Origin: Sorex araneus
Taxonomy: Eukaryota; Chordata; Mammalia; Eulipotyphla; Soricidae
Assembly: GCF_027595985.1 (NCBI RefSeq)
Contig: NC_073313.1
Location: 107,626,552-107,690,551, forward strand
Direction of reading: 5' to 3'
Length of the DNA: 64,000 nt
Positions 1 to 10,154 of this stretch are shown one piece after another. The first letter of the stretch is position 1. The number at the start of each line of letters is the position of its first letter. The notes under the pieces were generated by a model. That model searched no databases, was not told the origin of the DNA, and saw nothing but the letters and a program-made list of their open reading frames with translations. The position numbers were made by a program, and so were the translations under genes.

Positions 1-1123
1 ATCTGGCTGGGTAAAGTTTTCTTGATGAGGTGTTTTATATCCCACCATTGTCTTTATACCCAAAGGATCTGAAAATTTACCTAATTTGATAAATCTGCTG
101 TGAATCTTTAGTATGCTCCTTTGTATGGATTTTTCTTCTTTGATCTTGCTGCTTTCAATATTCAAATTCTATCTTTGGTTTTTGTCATTCTGTTTAGGAT
201 ATATCTAGCCTATTTTTTGAGTCTCATTTACATACATTTTTTCATTTTATTGAATCACCGTGAGATAGTTATAAGCTTTCATGTTTGGGTTACAATCACA
301 CAATGATCAAACAACCATCCCTCTACCAGTGCACATTCCCCACCACCAATATCCCGGGTATACCCCCCCTTTTCCTACCCTCCCATGCCTCCATGGCAGA
401 CAATATTCCCCATACTCTTTCTCTACTTGTGGGCATTATGGCTTGCAACACAGACACTGAGAGGTCACCATGTTTGTTCTATTATCTACTTTCAGCATGC
501 ATCTCCCATCCCGCATGATTCCTCCAGCCATCATTTTCTTATTTATCCCTTCTCTATTCCATCTGCTTTCTCCCCTCTGCTCATGAAGCAGGGTTCTAGA
601 TATGGGGCAATCCTCCAGGCCCTTGTATCTACTGTCCTTGGGTGTCAGTCTCATGTGATGTTATTCTATACTCTACACATGAGTGCAGTCTTTTTAGGTC
701 TGTCCCTCTCTTTCTGACTCATTTCACTTAGCATGATATTCTTCGTGTCTATCCATTTATAAGCAAATTTCATGACTTCATCTCTCCTAACAGCTGCATA
801 GTATACCATTGTGTAGATGTACCAAAGTTTCTTTAACTAGTCATCTGTTCTAGGGCACTTGGGTTGTTTCCAGATTTTGGCTATTGTGAGCAGTGCTGCA
901 ATGAATATATAGGTATAGATGTCATTTCTACTGTGCTTTTTTGCATCCTCGGGATATATTCCCAGAAGTGGTAGGTGGGGTCATATGGAAGCTCAATTTC
1001 TAGTTTTTGAAGGACTGTCCATGTTGTTTCCCAGAAAGGCCGGACCAGTTGGCATTACCACCAACAGTGAAATAGCGTCCTTTTTTCCCCATATTCACGC
1101 CAGCACCGGTTGCTTTTGTTCTT

Positions 1124-1780
1124 TTAAATGTGTGCCAGTCTCTGTGGTGTGAAATGATATCTCATTGTTGTTTTTATTTGCATCTCTCTGATGACTAATG
1201 ATGTGGAGCATTTTTCATGTGCCTTTTGGCCATTTGTATTTCTTTTTTGAGGAAACTTCTGTTCATTTCTTTCCCCATTTTTGATGGGTTTGGAGGGTTT
1301 TTTCTTGTACAATTCCACCAGTGTCTTTTATATCCTGAATATTAATCCCTTATCATATGGGTATTGGGTAAATATTCTTTCCCATTCTGTGGGCTCTTTC
1401 TGTATTTTGGTCACTGTTTCTTTTGAAGTGCAGAAGCCTCTTAGTTTGATGTGGCCCCATTTGTTTATGTTTGCTTCCACTTGCATGGTCAGTGCTGTTT
1501 CGTCCTTAAAGATGCTTTTAGCTTCAATGTCATTAAGAGCTCTGCCTATATTTTCCTCTATGTACCTTATAGATTCATGTCCTATATTGAGGTCTTTAAT
1601 CCACTTTGATCTGACTTTTGTGCCTGGCATTGGCCAGAGGTTAGTGTTCATTGTTTTGCAGGTACCTATCCAGTTTCCCCAGCACTTGTTAAAGAGGCTT
1701 TCCTTGTTCCACTTCACATTTCTAGCTCCTTTGTCAAAGATTAAGTAACCATATAGTTGGACGTCTGTGTTGAGTCTCAT
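1124..1780 (-). pseudogene. L1 ORF2 C-terminal remnant
   Basis: The minus strand encodes recognisable ORF2 tail motifs: YGYLIFDKGARNVKW, SLFNKCWGNW, SKWIKDLNI, EENIGRAL, SEWERIF-like TEWERIF, then in another frame [28 protein letters not shown]. The two blocks (1328-1780 and 1124-1318) are in different frames with stops between them, so it is dead coding sequence. No reverse transcriptase motif is present. Confidence 0.85.
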
Positions 1781-2022
1781 TTAGCTGGTACACTTTTTGA
1801 ATCTGGATTCATGCACCCCTCAATTCTGGGGATCTCTCAGCTATAATTTCTTTGACTGTTACTTTTTTCGAATTTTCTTCTTCTTCCTTCAGGATTCTGA
1901 TGATTCTTATGTTGTTTCCTGTTAAATAATCCCAAAGCTCACTCATCTCCTGGTCATTTATTTTGAGGCTTCCCCCATCTTCTGTTGTTTTCTAGAGGTT
2001 GTTTGTATCTCACCTTGGAGCT

Positions 2023-2267
2023 CTGGAGTGATAGCACAGCGGGTAGGGCATTTGCCTTGCACGCAGCCGACCCAGGTTCGATTCCTCTACCCCTCTCAGA
2101 GAGCCTGGCAAGCTACCCAGAGTATCCCGCCCAAATGGCAGAGCCTGACATGCTACCATGGCGTATTCTATATGCCAAAAATAGTAACAACAAGTCTCAC
2201 AATGGAGATGTTACTGGTGCCTGCTCGAGCAAATAAATGAACAAGAGGATGACAGTCCTACAGTGCT
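2023..2267 (+). mobile_element. Shrew-type SINE, class B (non-poly(A) tail)
   Basis: Full-length copy: CTGGAGTGATAGCACAGCGGG head, box-B-like GGTTCGATTCC, then the class B body (CTCTCAGAGAGCCTGGCAAG, ATGCCAAAAATAGTAACA, TGCTCGAGCAAA) ending GATGACAGTCCTACAGTGCT. A perfect 11-bp target-site duplication, ACCTTGGAGCT, flanks it at 2012-2022 and 2268-2278. It interrupts the L1 derivative. Confidence 0.92.
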
Positions 2268-2825
2268 ACCTTGGAGCTCACTTATTATCCTCAGCTGTAG
2301 GTACTCTGCAACCAAGGCCTTTCATTGAGCTTTTCATTTCGTTACCAAACTCTTTAGTTCTGTCACTTCTGATAGTTGTTTTCTCATTTCTACTCTCAAG
2401 CTTTCTTGTATTTTATTGAAAACCTGTACCATTGTTTCTTTGAACTCACTACACAGCCTCAGTATTTCCACTCTGAAGTCATTACTTCCAAGGCTATACA
2501 ACTGTTTGATACTGGTTGAGTCATTGTTCACTGCACATGATGAGGTTCTGTGTTGTTTTCCCATTTCGAGTATTGCTGTATGAAAATGTGTCTTTTTAAT
2601 TTGCCATTTGTGCACTCCCATGGCCTATGATCTCTCTGGAAGGACCGGCTGGATGGTGCTCTCTTCCCTCCTGTTGAAGCTATCTTTCAATCAGATTTGT
2701 TGTTACTAAATCGTTCTGCATATTTTTGTGCACTGGTTCCAGTAAGACTCAGTGGCATTTATACTGCCACTACTACTGCTGTAATTTAATTCCTTACTAC
2801 CACAACTACTTTTTACTTCCATTTT

Positions 2826-3070
2826 TTATTTTATTAATTGAATCACTATGAAATAGATCACCACAAAGTTGTACATGGTAGGGTTTCAGTCACACAATAT
2901 TCCTACACCCATCCCTCCACCAGTGTACATTTCCCACCACCAATGTCCCCAGTTTCCCTTCCACCACCACCCCAGCCCACCTCCCCCTGCCTTCCTTTAT
3001 GGCAGGCATCTTTCTTCTTTCTCTCTTTACTTTTGTGCATTATAGTTTGCAGTACAGGTGCCAAGAGTTC
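2826..3070 (-). mobile_element. L1 3' end fragment
   Basis: Shows the shared L1 3' terminus read on the minus strand: ATTGAATCACTATGAAATAG, CACACAATATTCC, CATCCCTCCACCAGTGTACA, TTCCCACCACCAATGTCCCC and ATAGTTTGCAGTACAGGTG. Sequence beyond about 3070 no longer follows the other copies. It lies between ORF1-like sequence and the GC-richer 5' segment. Confidence 0.8.
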
Positions 3071-3179
3071 ATTGTGTTTGCTCAGGGTGTTCAGCATTCT
3101 TATCAGGAAAGTACATCTGGAGCAGCTTTTTTTAACTGGGTGGCAGCTTTGCGGTGTGGACGTGACTGCAGGGGCTTCT

Positions 3180-4135
3180 GAAGATACAGGGAGTTGGGCT
3201 GTAGTAGCTCATCCCAACTCAGAGAAAGCCTGGACATTTCATTCACAAAGGCTGCATACCCAAATTTTCAGCAGATTGATATCCCAGTGAGGTCCATTCC
3301 AAGATGGAGGAGTCTGGCCAGGGGCGTGATGGTGATTTTGGATTATGGGAGCAAGAGGCTGCCAGAGGCTCTGCTTAGGTGGGCCCTAGGCAGAACCGTC
3401 CTCCTCTGATCTACTTTGGTCTGTTCAGCCTTGCACGGGTCCAAGATTAACTGTGGCTTTTGATCTCTTTTGAGATTTATTTATGGGTCTCTGGAGCAAG
3501 GCCGATAATTGAGCTTGTATGACAGAGCTGGAGATGGTTTATGGGCATGGCTCCCATATACCTAAGTTATGGCAGTTTAAATTCTCAGAAAACTTGGTCC
3601 TGCCTGAGATGTTGGAGTCCAGCCAGAGAGGCAAAGCTGCGATTTGGGGGTATCAGGTTGCTGATGCCGTCTCGCCCCTTCTCCCATGTCCAGGTTGACC
3701 CACCGATGGTTCTGAGCCCTCTGGGCCACTGTGGTGGCAGCACATGTGGGAAAGTCCAAAGTGAAGGCTGTTACCATTCATGGCTTGGGCACTCTGGATG
3801 TGCCGTAGCCACTAGTCCAGCAGGTCCTGCCTAGGGCAGCACTGGAAGCACAAGTTGATCCGAGGAAGAAATAGTGGTTGGGGAAGCCCTGCTGCCAGTG
3901 TGCTGCCTGACACAGACTTCTGTGGTAGGAACCCGCGTGCCCTCTCAACTCCAGGACCCTCGCTACAGCAGTGCCAGTTGGACCCGAACAGCGCCACTCA
4001 TTCACGCTAAGCGTCTGTGGCCATGGCCACCAGCTGACCCTCGCGCCGAGAGCTATGGTAGTGAGGCCGTGAGAATGCCACCACCATCATGCCACCGCAG
4101 GTGCGTGCCAGTTTGGTTCCAATTAAGCCGCTAAT
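3180..4135 (-). mobile_element. GC-richer repeat segment, possible L1 5'UTR
   Basis: About 950 bp clearly more GC-rich and CpG-containing than its surroundings, with no convincing gene. On the minus strand it begins near 4135 after an A-rich stretch and leads toward the ORF1-like sequence, as an L1 promoter/5'UTR would. A second, diverged copy of part of it occurs at 8856-9250, sharing TCCAGAGACYCAYAAATAAA, so it is repetitive. The 5'UTR assignment is inference from position; it could be another repeat family. Confidence 0.4.
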
Positions 4136-4139
4136 TTTT

Positions 4140-4455
4140 TTTTTATTTCAAGTCGTAATTTACTTTGAAGAGTTGGTTCACAGTGCTTCTCAGGAGTCAG
4201 CACCTTGAACTCATGATACTATAGTTGAGAGGATTCAACATAATAGAATAAACATATGTATAAACATAATGCAATAAACATATGAGGTTTATTTACAATA
4301 AATGATATCTTTTGCCAACAATCCTCTGCAAAGAAAATTTTTAAATTTTAATCATTTTTAAAATTACATAGAAATTTAAAACCTTAAAAGTGGTTTATTT
4401 GGAAATCTTTTTACCTGATGTGTTAATATACTTTTCTCTTTTTTAAAATTTTGGT
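4140..4455. other. AT-rich unassigned stretch
   Basis: AT-rich sequence with short repeats of AAACATATG-type units around 4245-4285. No repeat family or gene recognised. Confidence 0.5.
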
Positions 4456-4458
4456 GAA

Positions 4459-5520
4459 AAAAATTTTAATAGAATCACTGTGAGATACAGTTACAAAGTT
4501 CCATGTTTGAGTTTCAGTCATACAATGATCCAACACCCATCCTTCCACCAGTGCACTTTTCCCACCACCAATGTCCCCAGTATCCCCCTTTCCCAACCCT
4601 CCCCTTGCCTCTATGGCAGGTAATTTCCCCCATATTCTCTCTCTACTTTTGGGCATTATGGTTTGCAATACAGATACTGAGAGGCTATCACGTTTCATCC
4701 TTTATCTACTTTCAGCACACATCTCCCATCCCGAACGATTCCTTCAACCATCATTTACTTAGGATCCCTTCTCTATTCCAGCTGCCTTCCCACCCAGCTC
4801 ATGAGGCAGGCTTCCAACCTTGGAACAATATTCTTGGTCCTTGTGTCTACTCTCCTTGGGTGTCAGTCTCATATTATGTTATTTTATATTGCACAAGGGG
4901 CTGTAGCCATAGCACAGCGAGTCAGATGTGTGCTTTGCATGCAGCCAACTCGGGTTCAATTCCCCTGCCCCTCTTGGAAATCCCAGCAAGCTACCGAGAG
5001 TATCTCGCCCACATGGCAGAGCCTGCCAAGCTACCCGTAATATATTCAATATGCCAAAAACAGTAACGACAAGTCTCACAATGGAGACGTTACTGGTGCC
5101 CACTCGAGCAAATCGATGAGCAATGGGATGACAATGATACAGTGATATAGTGCACAAATGAGTGCAGTCACTCAATATCTGTCCTTCTCTTTCTGACTCA
5201 TTTCACTTAGCATGATACTCTCCATGACCATTAACTTATACACAAATTTCATGATTTCATCTTTCCTCACAGCTGCATAGTATTCCATTGTGTAGATGTA
5301 CCAAAGTTTCTTTAACCAGTCATCCAGTTTTGGGCACTCGGGTTGTTTCCAGATTCTGGCTATTGTGAATAGTGCTGCAATGAACATACGGTTGCAGAAG
5401 TCTTTTCTATTGTGCTATTTTTGCACCCTAGAGATATATTCCCAAAAGTGGTATTGGTGGATCATATGGAAGCTTGATTTCTAGTTTTTGAAGGAATGCC
5501 CATATTGTTTCCCAAAAAAA
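4459..5520 (-). mobile_element. L1 3' portion, interrupted by a SINE
   Basis: Follows the same path as the L1 at 240-1100: AGAATCACTGTGAGATACAG, CCACCAGTGCACTTTTCCCA, GACTCATTTCACTTAGCATG, GCATAGTATTCCATTGTGTA, GGCTATTGTGAATAGTGCTG, ATATATTCCCAAAAGTGGTA, ending after TTTGAAGGAATGCCCATATT. These are classic 3'-end L1 motifs read in antisense. It is 5'-truncated near 5520 and contains a class B SINE at 4897-5145. Confidence 0.9.
4897..5145 (+). mobile_element. Shrew-type SINE, class B
   Basis: Head GGGGCTGTAGCCATAGCACA, box-B-like GGGTTCAATTCCCC, class B body (GCAAGCTACCGAGAGTATCT, CAAAAACAGTAACGACAAGT, CCACTCGAGCAAATCGATGA) ending CAATGGGATGACAATGATAC. Flanks ATATTGCACAA and ATAGTGCACAA look like a target duplication with one change. 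Inserted into the L1 at 4459-5520. Confidence 0.9.
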
Positions 5521-5900
5521 GTCTGCTCTTATTGAGAGAAAATATTTAAAAGGTACTTACAGTCGTCCACACAGAAAGTTTCTGACTCCATGGGTGCTGC
5601 TGTTGAGAGCGCTGAGAGCTCCTGCTGCTCTGCCAGCTCTCATGCCTGTTGCCACACTGCCGCCATCTTCTTTTTCTCCCGCAACCATTTTTACGTGCTG
5701 TTGTTTCGAAAGGTTTCTGGAGGTCGGATATCCGATGTATGGTCCCTATAAGATACAAAGGAGTGAATTACTGCGCAGCTACATTCGTGGCCTTGTGCTC
5801 CACAGGTTTCCTGACCTGGGTGATAAAATATGGTAGCTCCTAAGGTGAGCGGGGAGTGCTAGGTGGGACTTTGTCATTCTGTTCCTGCAACCATGGACTC
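5521..5900. other. Unassigned GC-richer segment, possible exon-like or retrocopy remnant
   Basis: Abuts the truncated L1 end. On the minus strand it holds GAAGATGGCGGCAGTGTGG, then an Arg/Ala/Ser-rich open stretch reading MRAGRAAGALSALNSSTHGV and running to ACTGTAAGTACC, a donor-like string near 5560. On the plus strand 5736-5840 reads a hydrophobic peptide, NYCAATFVALCSTGFLTWVI. Neither peptide was matched to a gene. It may be an old exon, a retrocopy or a repeat 5' end. Confidence 0.3.
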
Positions 5901-6267
5901 TCCATTCCCCCTTACTTAAATGTCCCTTATTCTCAAATGCCATGCCACAGTGCTACACAGACAATTCCCCTTTGGCTGTTCATGCACTTCACACTATTTT
6001 TTTTTTTCATGAGCTAGTCTGGCAACTGCTTTCCTTAGAATTCAGGCCACCACACCACTCCTTCTTGCCTTTGATTAGGAGAGCTATCGAACCTATGAAA
6101 TGTGACTTCAACTTACCTTATACATCCCCCCAAGCCCCGCTTTTCATTTGTCACCATGGAGTGACGAAAAGTGACTCCGTAAGAGTCCAATGCCTGCTTG
6201 TTCTTATTTGTGTAATGCTGACCTAATGGGCAACTTCTCTGCTTTCCTCCTCTCTCAGCCTCTACAG

Positions 6268-6407
6268 CAGCATTCTTCAACCACCAGCTTGAAGGTGCAG
6301 AAAGTTTAAAATCTACTGGTCTAGCACCTTGGTTATAATTGTCAGTCCCCAGACCAGCATGCAGGACAAGTACTGGTCTGTAGGCATCAAATGGTTGAAG
6401 AAAGTTG
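6268..6407. mobile_element. Small hAT-like nonautonomous DNA transposon (MITE)
   Basis: 140 bp bounded by imperfect inverted termini: CAGCATTCTTCAACCA at 6268-6283 and TGGTTGAAGAAAGTTG at 6392-6407, which match at 14 of 16 positions when one is reverse-complemented. The 8-mers immediately outside, CTCTACAG and TTATTCAG, agree at 5 of 8 positions, compatible with an aged 8-bp hAT duplication. No coding capacity. Family name not assigned. Confidence 0.55.
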
Positions 6408-6610
6408 TTATTCAGACCTCTTCTGCTGCTATTGCTGATTCTTACAGCAATACAAGAAGCAGGTGGGTGTTATTTTTCTTTCCTAATCTGTCCAGAGGAA
6501 TAGGCAAGAATCTTGGCAGGTAGGAGTAAGAAGGATGGTGAAAAGCAGGGAAATACCGAGGCCACATTGTTTCACGTGTGTTCCTGTGCTGGGTGTGAGA
6601 CTATCCAAAG

Positions 6611-6632
6611 AACACACACATACACACACACC
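6611..6632. repeat. Short (CA)n microsatellite
   Basis: AACACACACATACACACACA, an interrupted CA tract of about 22 bp. The surrounding 6410-7165 is otherwise unremarkable unique sequence. Confidence 0.8.
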
Positions 6633-7174
6633 CTTGAGTGTGAAACTTATGACTTTGAATGTTTGAATCTGAGCAAGGAGAAAAACCAAATCATTCATTT
6701 TTTTGTAGCTAAGTCTGAGCTATTCCTCTTGTCCTCTTCCTAGGTGTGCTGGGCCTTTGACCAATATCACTCTCACCATCTGTTTCTAAGAACCAACTTG
6801 GCTCACTTCCATTACAAATATCATAAATTAGAAAGCTCACATCGTGCAATTGGAGCCCAGCGTATCATGTTATTCATTTCTTAATCTAATCCTCTGTCTT
6901 TAGATGCTGGAAATGAGAATTAGTTGGAGTCTAATCTCTCCAGGGATGTTTTCTTTCCAGGCAAGCCTGGTCTGTCTTCTTTAGAAAACAAGATGAAATT
7001 CAATCTTCTGTTGATGTGATGGGAAAGGAAAAGAGGCCATCAGGGCTCAGAGTGCCCCAGAGAATGTAAATGGCCCAAGAAAAGTGTTTCCCAAAGTGGC
7101 CAATGGTGGAGTGGGGGGGAGTTAAGAAGCTGTAGGTGGAATTTAAGGTGCTTTCTATTTGCTTTTAAGAGATA

Positions 7175-7350
7175 TATTTGGGGGATGGGAAAATAGTACA
7201 TAGGTTAAGGCATGTGCATGCACAGCAAGCCCTGGTTTGATCCCTGGTACCCCATACGGTCCTTCAAGCCCTGCCAGGAATGATCCCTGAGCACCACCAG
7301 GAAGAAGTTCTAAGTACTACCAGATGTAGCCCCTCCAAACAAAACAAAGA
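7175..7350 (+). mobile_element. Shrew-type SINE, class A, diverged
   Basis: Diverged head (GGGAAAATAGTACATAGGTT), box-B-like TGGTTTGATCCC, CCCATACGGTCCTTCAAGCC, ATGATCCCTGAGCACCACCA and tail CCCTCCAAACAAAACAAAG. Class A body with an A-rich end. Confidence 0.8.
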
Positions 7351-7806
7351 ACATAGATTTCTTGTGGATGGGTGCTGATTAATTCTAGTCTGGAAAGGAT
7401 TCCAGTAGTCCTAATAAATTTTGAGCCTTTGTTCTAAAAAGTTGATAAATCCTTTTTCATAGATTCATTATTTTGGGGAGTTCCTTTCTGTTTTATTGCT
7501 GACTTGAACATTTAAATCAGGTGATGTGTGTAGGCTAAAATTTAGCTTCAGTTATGTCTGTCTACCCAATTGTGGTTAAAAACTATTATGCTGAAGGTAA
7601 AAAAGAAATCAACATTATGAGAACTTATTTCTCTCAATCTTCCCTTGGTAATTTTGTTCTTTATTTTTTTACTTTACAGGTGTCTTCAAGCAGGGCCCAT
7701 CCCAGTTTCTGTACCCATAATCAGAGTTTCTTTGATGTTTGAAGGGAACGGAAATTTTTGACTCCAACTACCTACTATGTCTTTCACTTAGAAATTTCAG
7801 ACTTTT

Positions 7807-8026
7807 AAAAAAATTTTATTGAATTACCGTGAGATAGTTACAAGCTTTCATGTTTGGGTTACCATCACAATATGATCAAACACACATCCTTCCACCAGTG
7901 CACATTCCCCACCACCAATATACCTGGTATACCCCCTCTTTCCCACCCTCCCTCTCCCTCCATGGCAGACAATATTCCCCTTGCCCATACTCTCTCTCTA
8001 CTTTTGGGCATTATGGCTTGCAGCAC
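7807..8026 (-). mobile_element. Short L1 3' end insertion with target duplication
   Basis: About 220 bp: poly(T), TTATTGAATTACCGTGAGAT, CCTTCCACCAGTGCACATTC, CCACCACCAATATACC, GGGCATTATGGCTTGCAGCA. Flanked by AGAAATTTCAGACTTTT (7790-7806) and AGAAATTCCAGACTTTT (8027-8043), a 17-bp duplication with one difference. A heavily 5'-truncated L1 insertion with both ends visible. Confidence 0.92.
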
Positions 8027-8059
8027 AGAAATTCCAGACTTTTGAAGGAATACAGTTTG

Positions 8060-8585
8060 TTTTTTTTATTTATAAATTATACTCCTTCTATGGGCCAAAA
8101 ATATTTTATTTATTAAAAACATATCAATCATCTATAGTGTGACCAAGAACACATATAGTAATTCCATGGAAATAACACCTGACATTCATTTTTTTCCCTT
8201 TTGTTTTTATGGGGAAGAGTGTGAACACATTCCCTCACTACCACAAATTATGCAATCAAGTTCCCATATTTGAGTAAATTGCACAGATCAGTAAATCCAG
8301 AGTGCAATGGATAAGCCTTGCCCTGGGAAAATCACTTTTATGATTATGGTATCTGCCCATTCCAGGTAAGCATGTGACATTCATTTTAAAGCTGCATCAT
8401 CATTTTGGATTAAATGTGTGAAGTGCCACACTACACGACAGGAACATTAGAGAGAGAACCATGCAGATGGATCCCTGAAAGGGCCCTGCTTCAGGATCCT
8501 CTAGACACAGGAGAAGATCACTAAGCACTGTACACTGAACACACAGGAGAACCTTCAAAGTCCAACATAGAAGCACCAGCCCTGT
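8060..8585. other. Intergenic stretch without recognised features
   Basis: Ordinary AT-leaning sequence; no repeat or gene recognised with confidence. Confidence 0.5.
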
Positions 8586-8589
8586 GACT

Positions 8590-8855
8590 GTGTTCAGTAC
8601 CTCTATTGCAAACCATAATGCCTATGTGGAGAGAGAGAGATAGATAGAGAGAGAGAGAGAGAAGAAATGTGCCAAAGTACCTGTCATAGAGACCAGCAGG
8701 CTGGGGGTGGGGGACAAGTGGGAAACTGGGTACGTTGGTGGTGGGAAATGTACACTGGTGGAGGGATGGATGTTGGAACACTGTATGACTGAAATACAAC
8801 CATGAACAGCTTTGTATAACTGTATTTCAGGGTGATTCAATAATTTTTTAAAAAT
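8590..8855 (+). mobile_element. L1 3' end, plus orientation
   Basis: Sense copy of the shared L1 terminus: TTGCAAACCATAATGCC, a GA-rich run (GAGAGAGATAGATAGAGAGA), GGTGGTGGGAAATGTACACT, GGTGGAGGGATGGATGTTGG, GAACAGCTTTGTATAACTGT, CAGGGTGATTCAATAATTTT and a short A tail near 8855. The 5' boundary is approximate. The GA run matches the CT run inside the antisense copy at 39.7 kb, so the microsatellite belongs to the L1 3'UTR. Confidence 0.87.
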
Positions 8856-9250
8856 CCCACTTGGGCCTTAGGCACCAGGTAGGGAGGCCATGAATCCCAT
8901 CACCCACCCCCACAGAGCCCCACCAGCCGAAAACCTCCAGAACCCACTCACCACCATGCTCACAGCCAATCTCCACAGGGTTGAGATGAACCTCATCCAT
9001 GAGAATGAATCTGATGAAAAACTCAGGTAGAGGGTTTTATGACCAGAATCTCCTAGCTCTCACAGAGAGGAATGGAAGACCTCCCCTCCACCTCCCTGTT
9101 CTTCTGGGAACCTGGCAGTCATGCCCACAAACTGCCTCTGACACCATATTAGCTCATTAATGGCCATGATCCAGAGACTCACAAATAAATCTCGGAAGAG
9201 AGCCACAAGCTGCAGAGATGCCTCCTGATTCCAAAGTCACCATACAGTTA
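8856..9250 (+). repeat. Unidentified repeat related to the 3180-4135 segment
   Basis: Shares TCCAGAGACTCACAAATAAA followed by an AG-rich run with the minus strand of 3180-4135 (TCCAGAGACCCATAAATAAA), and a later ATTCCAAAGTCACCAT against ATCCAAAATCACCAT. It directly follows an L1 poly(A) in the same orientation. Possibly a fragment of an L1 5' region or of a separate shrew repeat family. Confidence 0.4.
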
Positions 9251-9596
9251 AAAATTTAACTTCAGTTATATCACCCTGTTTTTAAAAATTTAAAATTTTA
9301 AAATTTTAAAATTCATGGAATGACGTCTCATACTCTACACCACTGATGTACAAAGAGTAGCACACTGCATTTCATGGAATCTAAAGTAGAAGACAATTGA
9401 TCTAATCTTAATAAAAAATTAGGACACAAAGACTCAACCTGTAACAACATGTTAGTAATCTCTTATACAAGGATTTAATGGCTCCTGGGTGAGATACAAC
9501 AACATTCACACACTTTCCCCAAAGGAAATTCTTTTGGATGATTTTTAGCTGATTTTGTTCATAACAAGCAATATAAATAAATTATTTATGACCTGC

Positions 9597-9745
9597 TTTG
9601 GGGGCAGGTTTGGGTGGCGGTGGGAAAAATTCAAAATAATGGTGGTGGGAAGGTGTAATCGTGGTGGGATTAGTGTTGGAATATTGAATGGAATATATTA
9701 TTCTGAACAAAACAATACCAAAAAATAAATAAATAAAACATTGCC
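9597..9745 (+). mobile_element. Diverged L1 3' end
   Basis: GGTGGTGGGAAGGTGTAATC, GGTGGGATTAGTGTTGGAAT and TATTCTGAACAAAACAATAC follow the L1 3' terminus pattern in degraded form, ending in CAAAAAATAAATAAATAAAA. Older than the copies at 4.5 and 7.8 kb. Confidence 0.6.
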
Positions 9746-9754
9746 CAAAAAAAT

Positions 9755-9945
9755 CTCACTTGTGTCTTAATGATAGTACAGGGGTTAAGAAAGTTTCTTT
9801 GTATGAGGTTGATTCTAGTTCAAACCCCAGAAATGTATGAATGGTTCCCCCAAGAACCACTGGAAATTGTGTTCCCTGAAGAAAAAAACAGAAATAGCCC
9901 CTGAGCATCTCTGGGTGAGGCCCCCAAATAGGGGGACACTGCTTT
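9755..9945 (+). mobile_element. Shrew-type SINE, class A, diverged
   Basis: TTAATGATAGTACAGGGGTT head, box-B-like AGTTCAAACCCC, CACTGGAAATTGTGTTCCCT and GCCCCTGAGCATCTCTGGGT body. A-rich runs occur internally. Confidence 0.65.
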
Positions 9946-10154
9946 ATTGAGCTCTGGTTGACATACAAATGTATACATATTTAATGTATGCAACATTATG
10001 AGTTTGGACATACATTTGAGATAACCATAGCCAATACCATATATTTATCTATCACTTCCAAATACAATATCTCTCAGTCTATTGTTTTTCATTCACTCTC
10101 TTTATTGTCTTTCATTAAGAATATTTAACATACACTTTATCTTCTTAGCAATTT

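Larger units (their letters stand above)
240..2640 (-). mobile_element. L1 LINE, internally deleted derivative (3' end, ORF2 tail, ORF1 part)
   Basis: Read on the minus strand, the 3' end lies near 240-250 (tail next to a TTTTATTGAATCACCGTG motif shared by the other L1 ends here). Then come a 3'UTR, the C-terminal end of ORF2 (about 1124-1780), and, directly behind it, ORF1-like sequence: 1830-1990 reads LWDYLTGNNIRIIRILKEEEE, close to the ORF1 pattern LWD..xxNIRIIGI.EEE, and 2334-2621 reads a Glu/Lys/Leu-rich coiled-coil-like segment. Most of ORF2 (endonuclease, reverse transcriptase) is missing between them. A SINE sits inside at 2023-2267. L1 identity is firm; the deletion reading is inferred from the order of the parts. 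Confidence 0.8.

Noticed and set aside
1281-1748. 155-codon plus-strand frame
   Set aside because: Antisense of the L1 ORF2 remnant, whose minus-strand reading carries the recognisable L1 motifs.
2028-2240. SINE heads as possible tRNA genes (here and at the other SINE copies)
   Set aside because: Box A/B-like motifs are present but the sequences do not close a cloverleaf with an acceptor stem; they are SINE heads.
8521-8840. Ser/Leu-rich minus-strand open frames
   Set aside because: They are antisense translations of an L1 3' end with its GA repeat.
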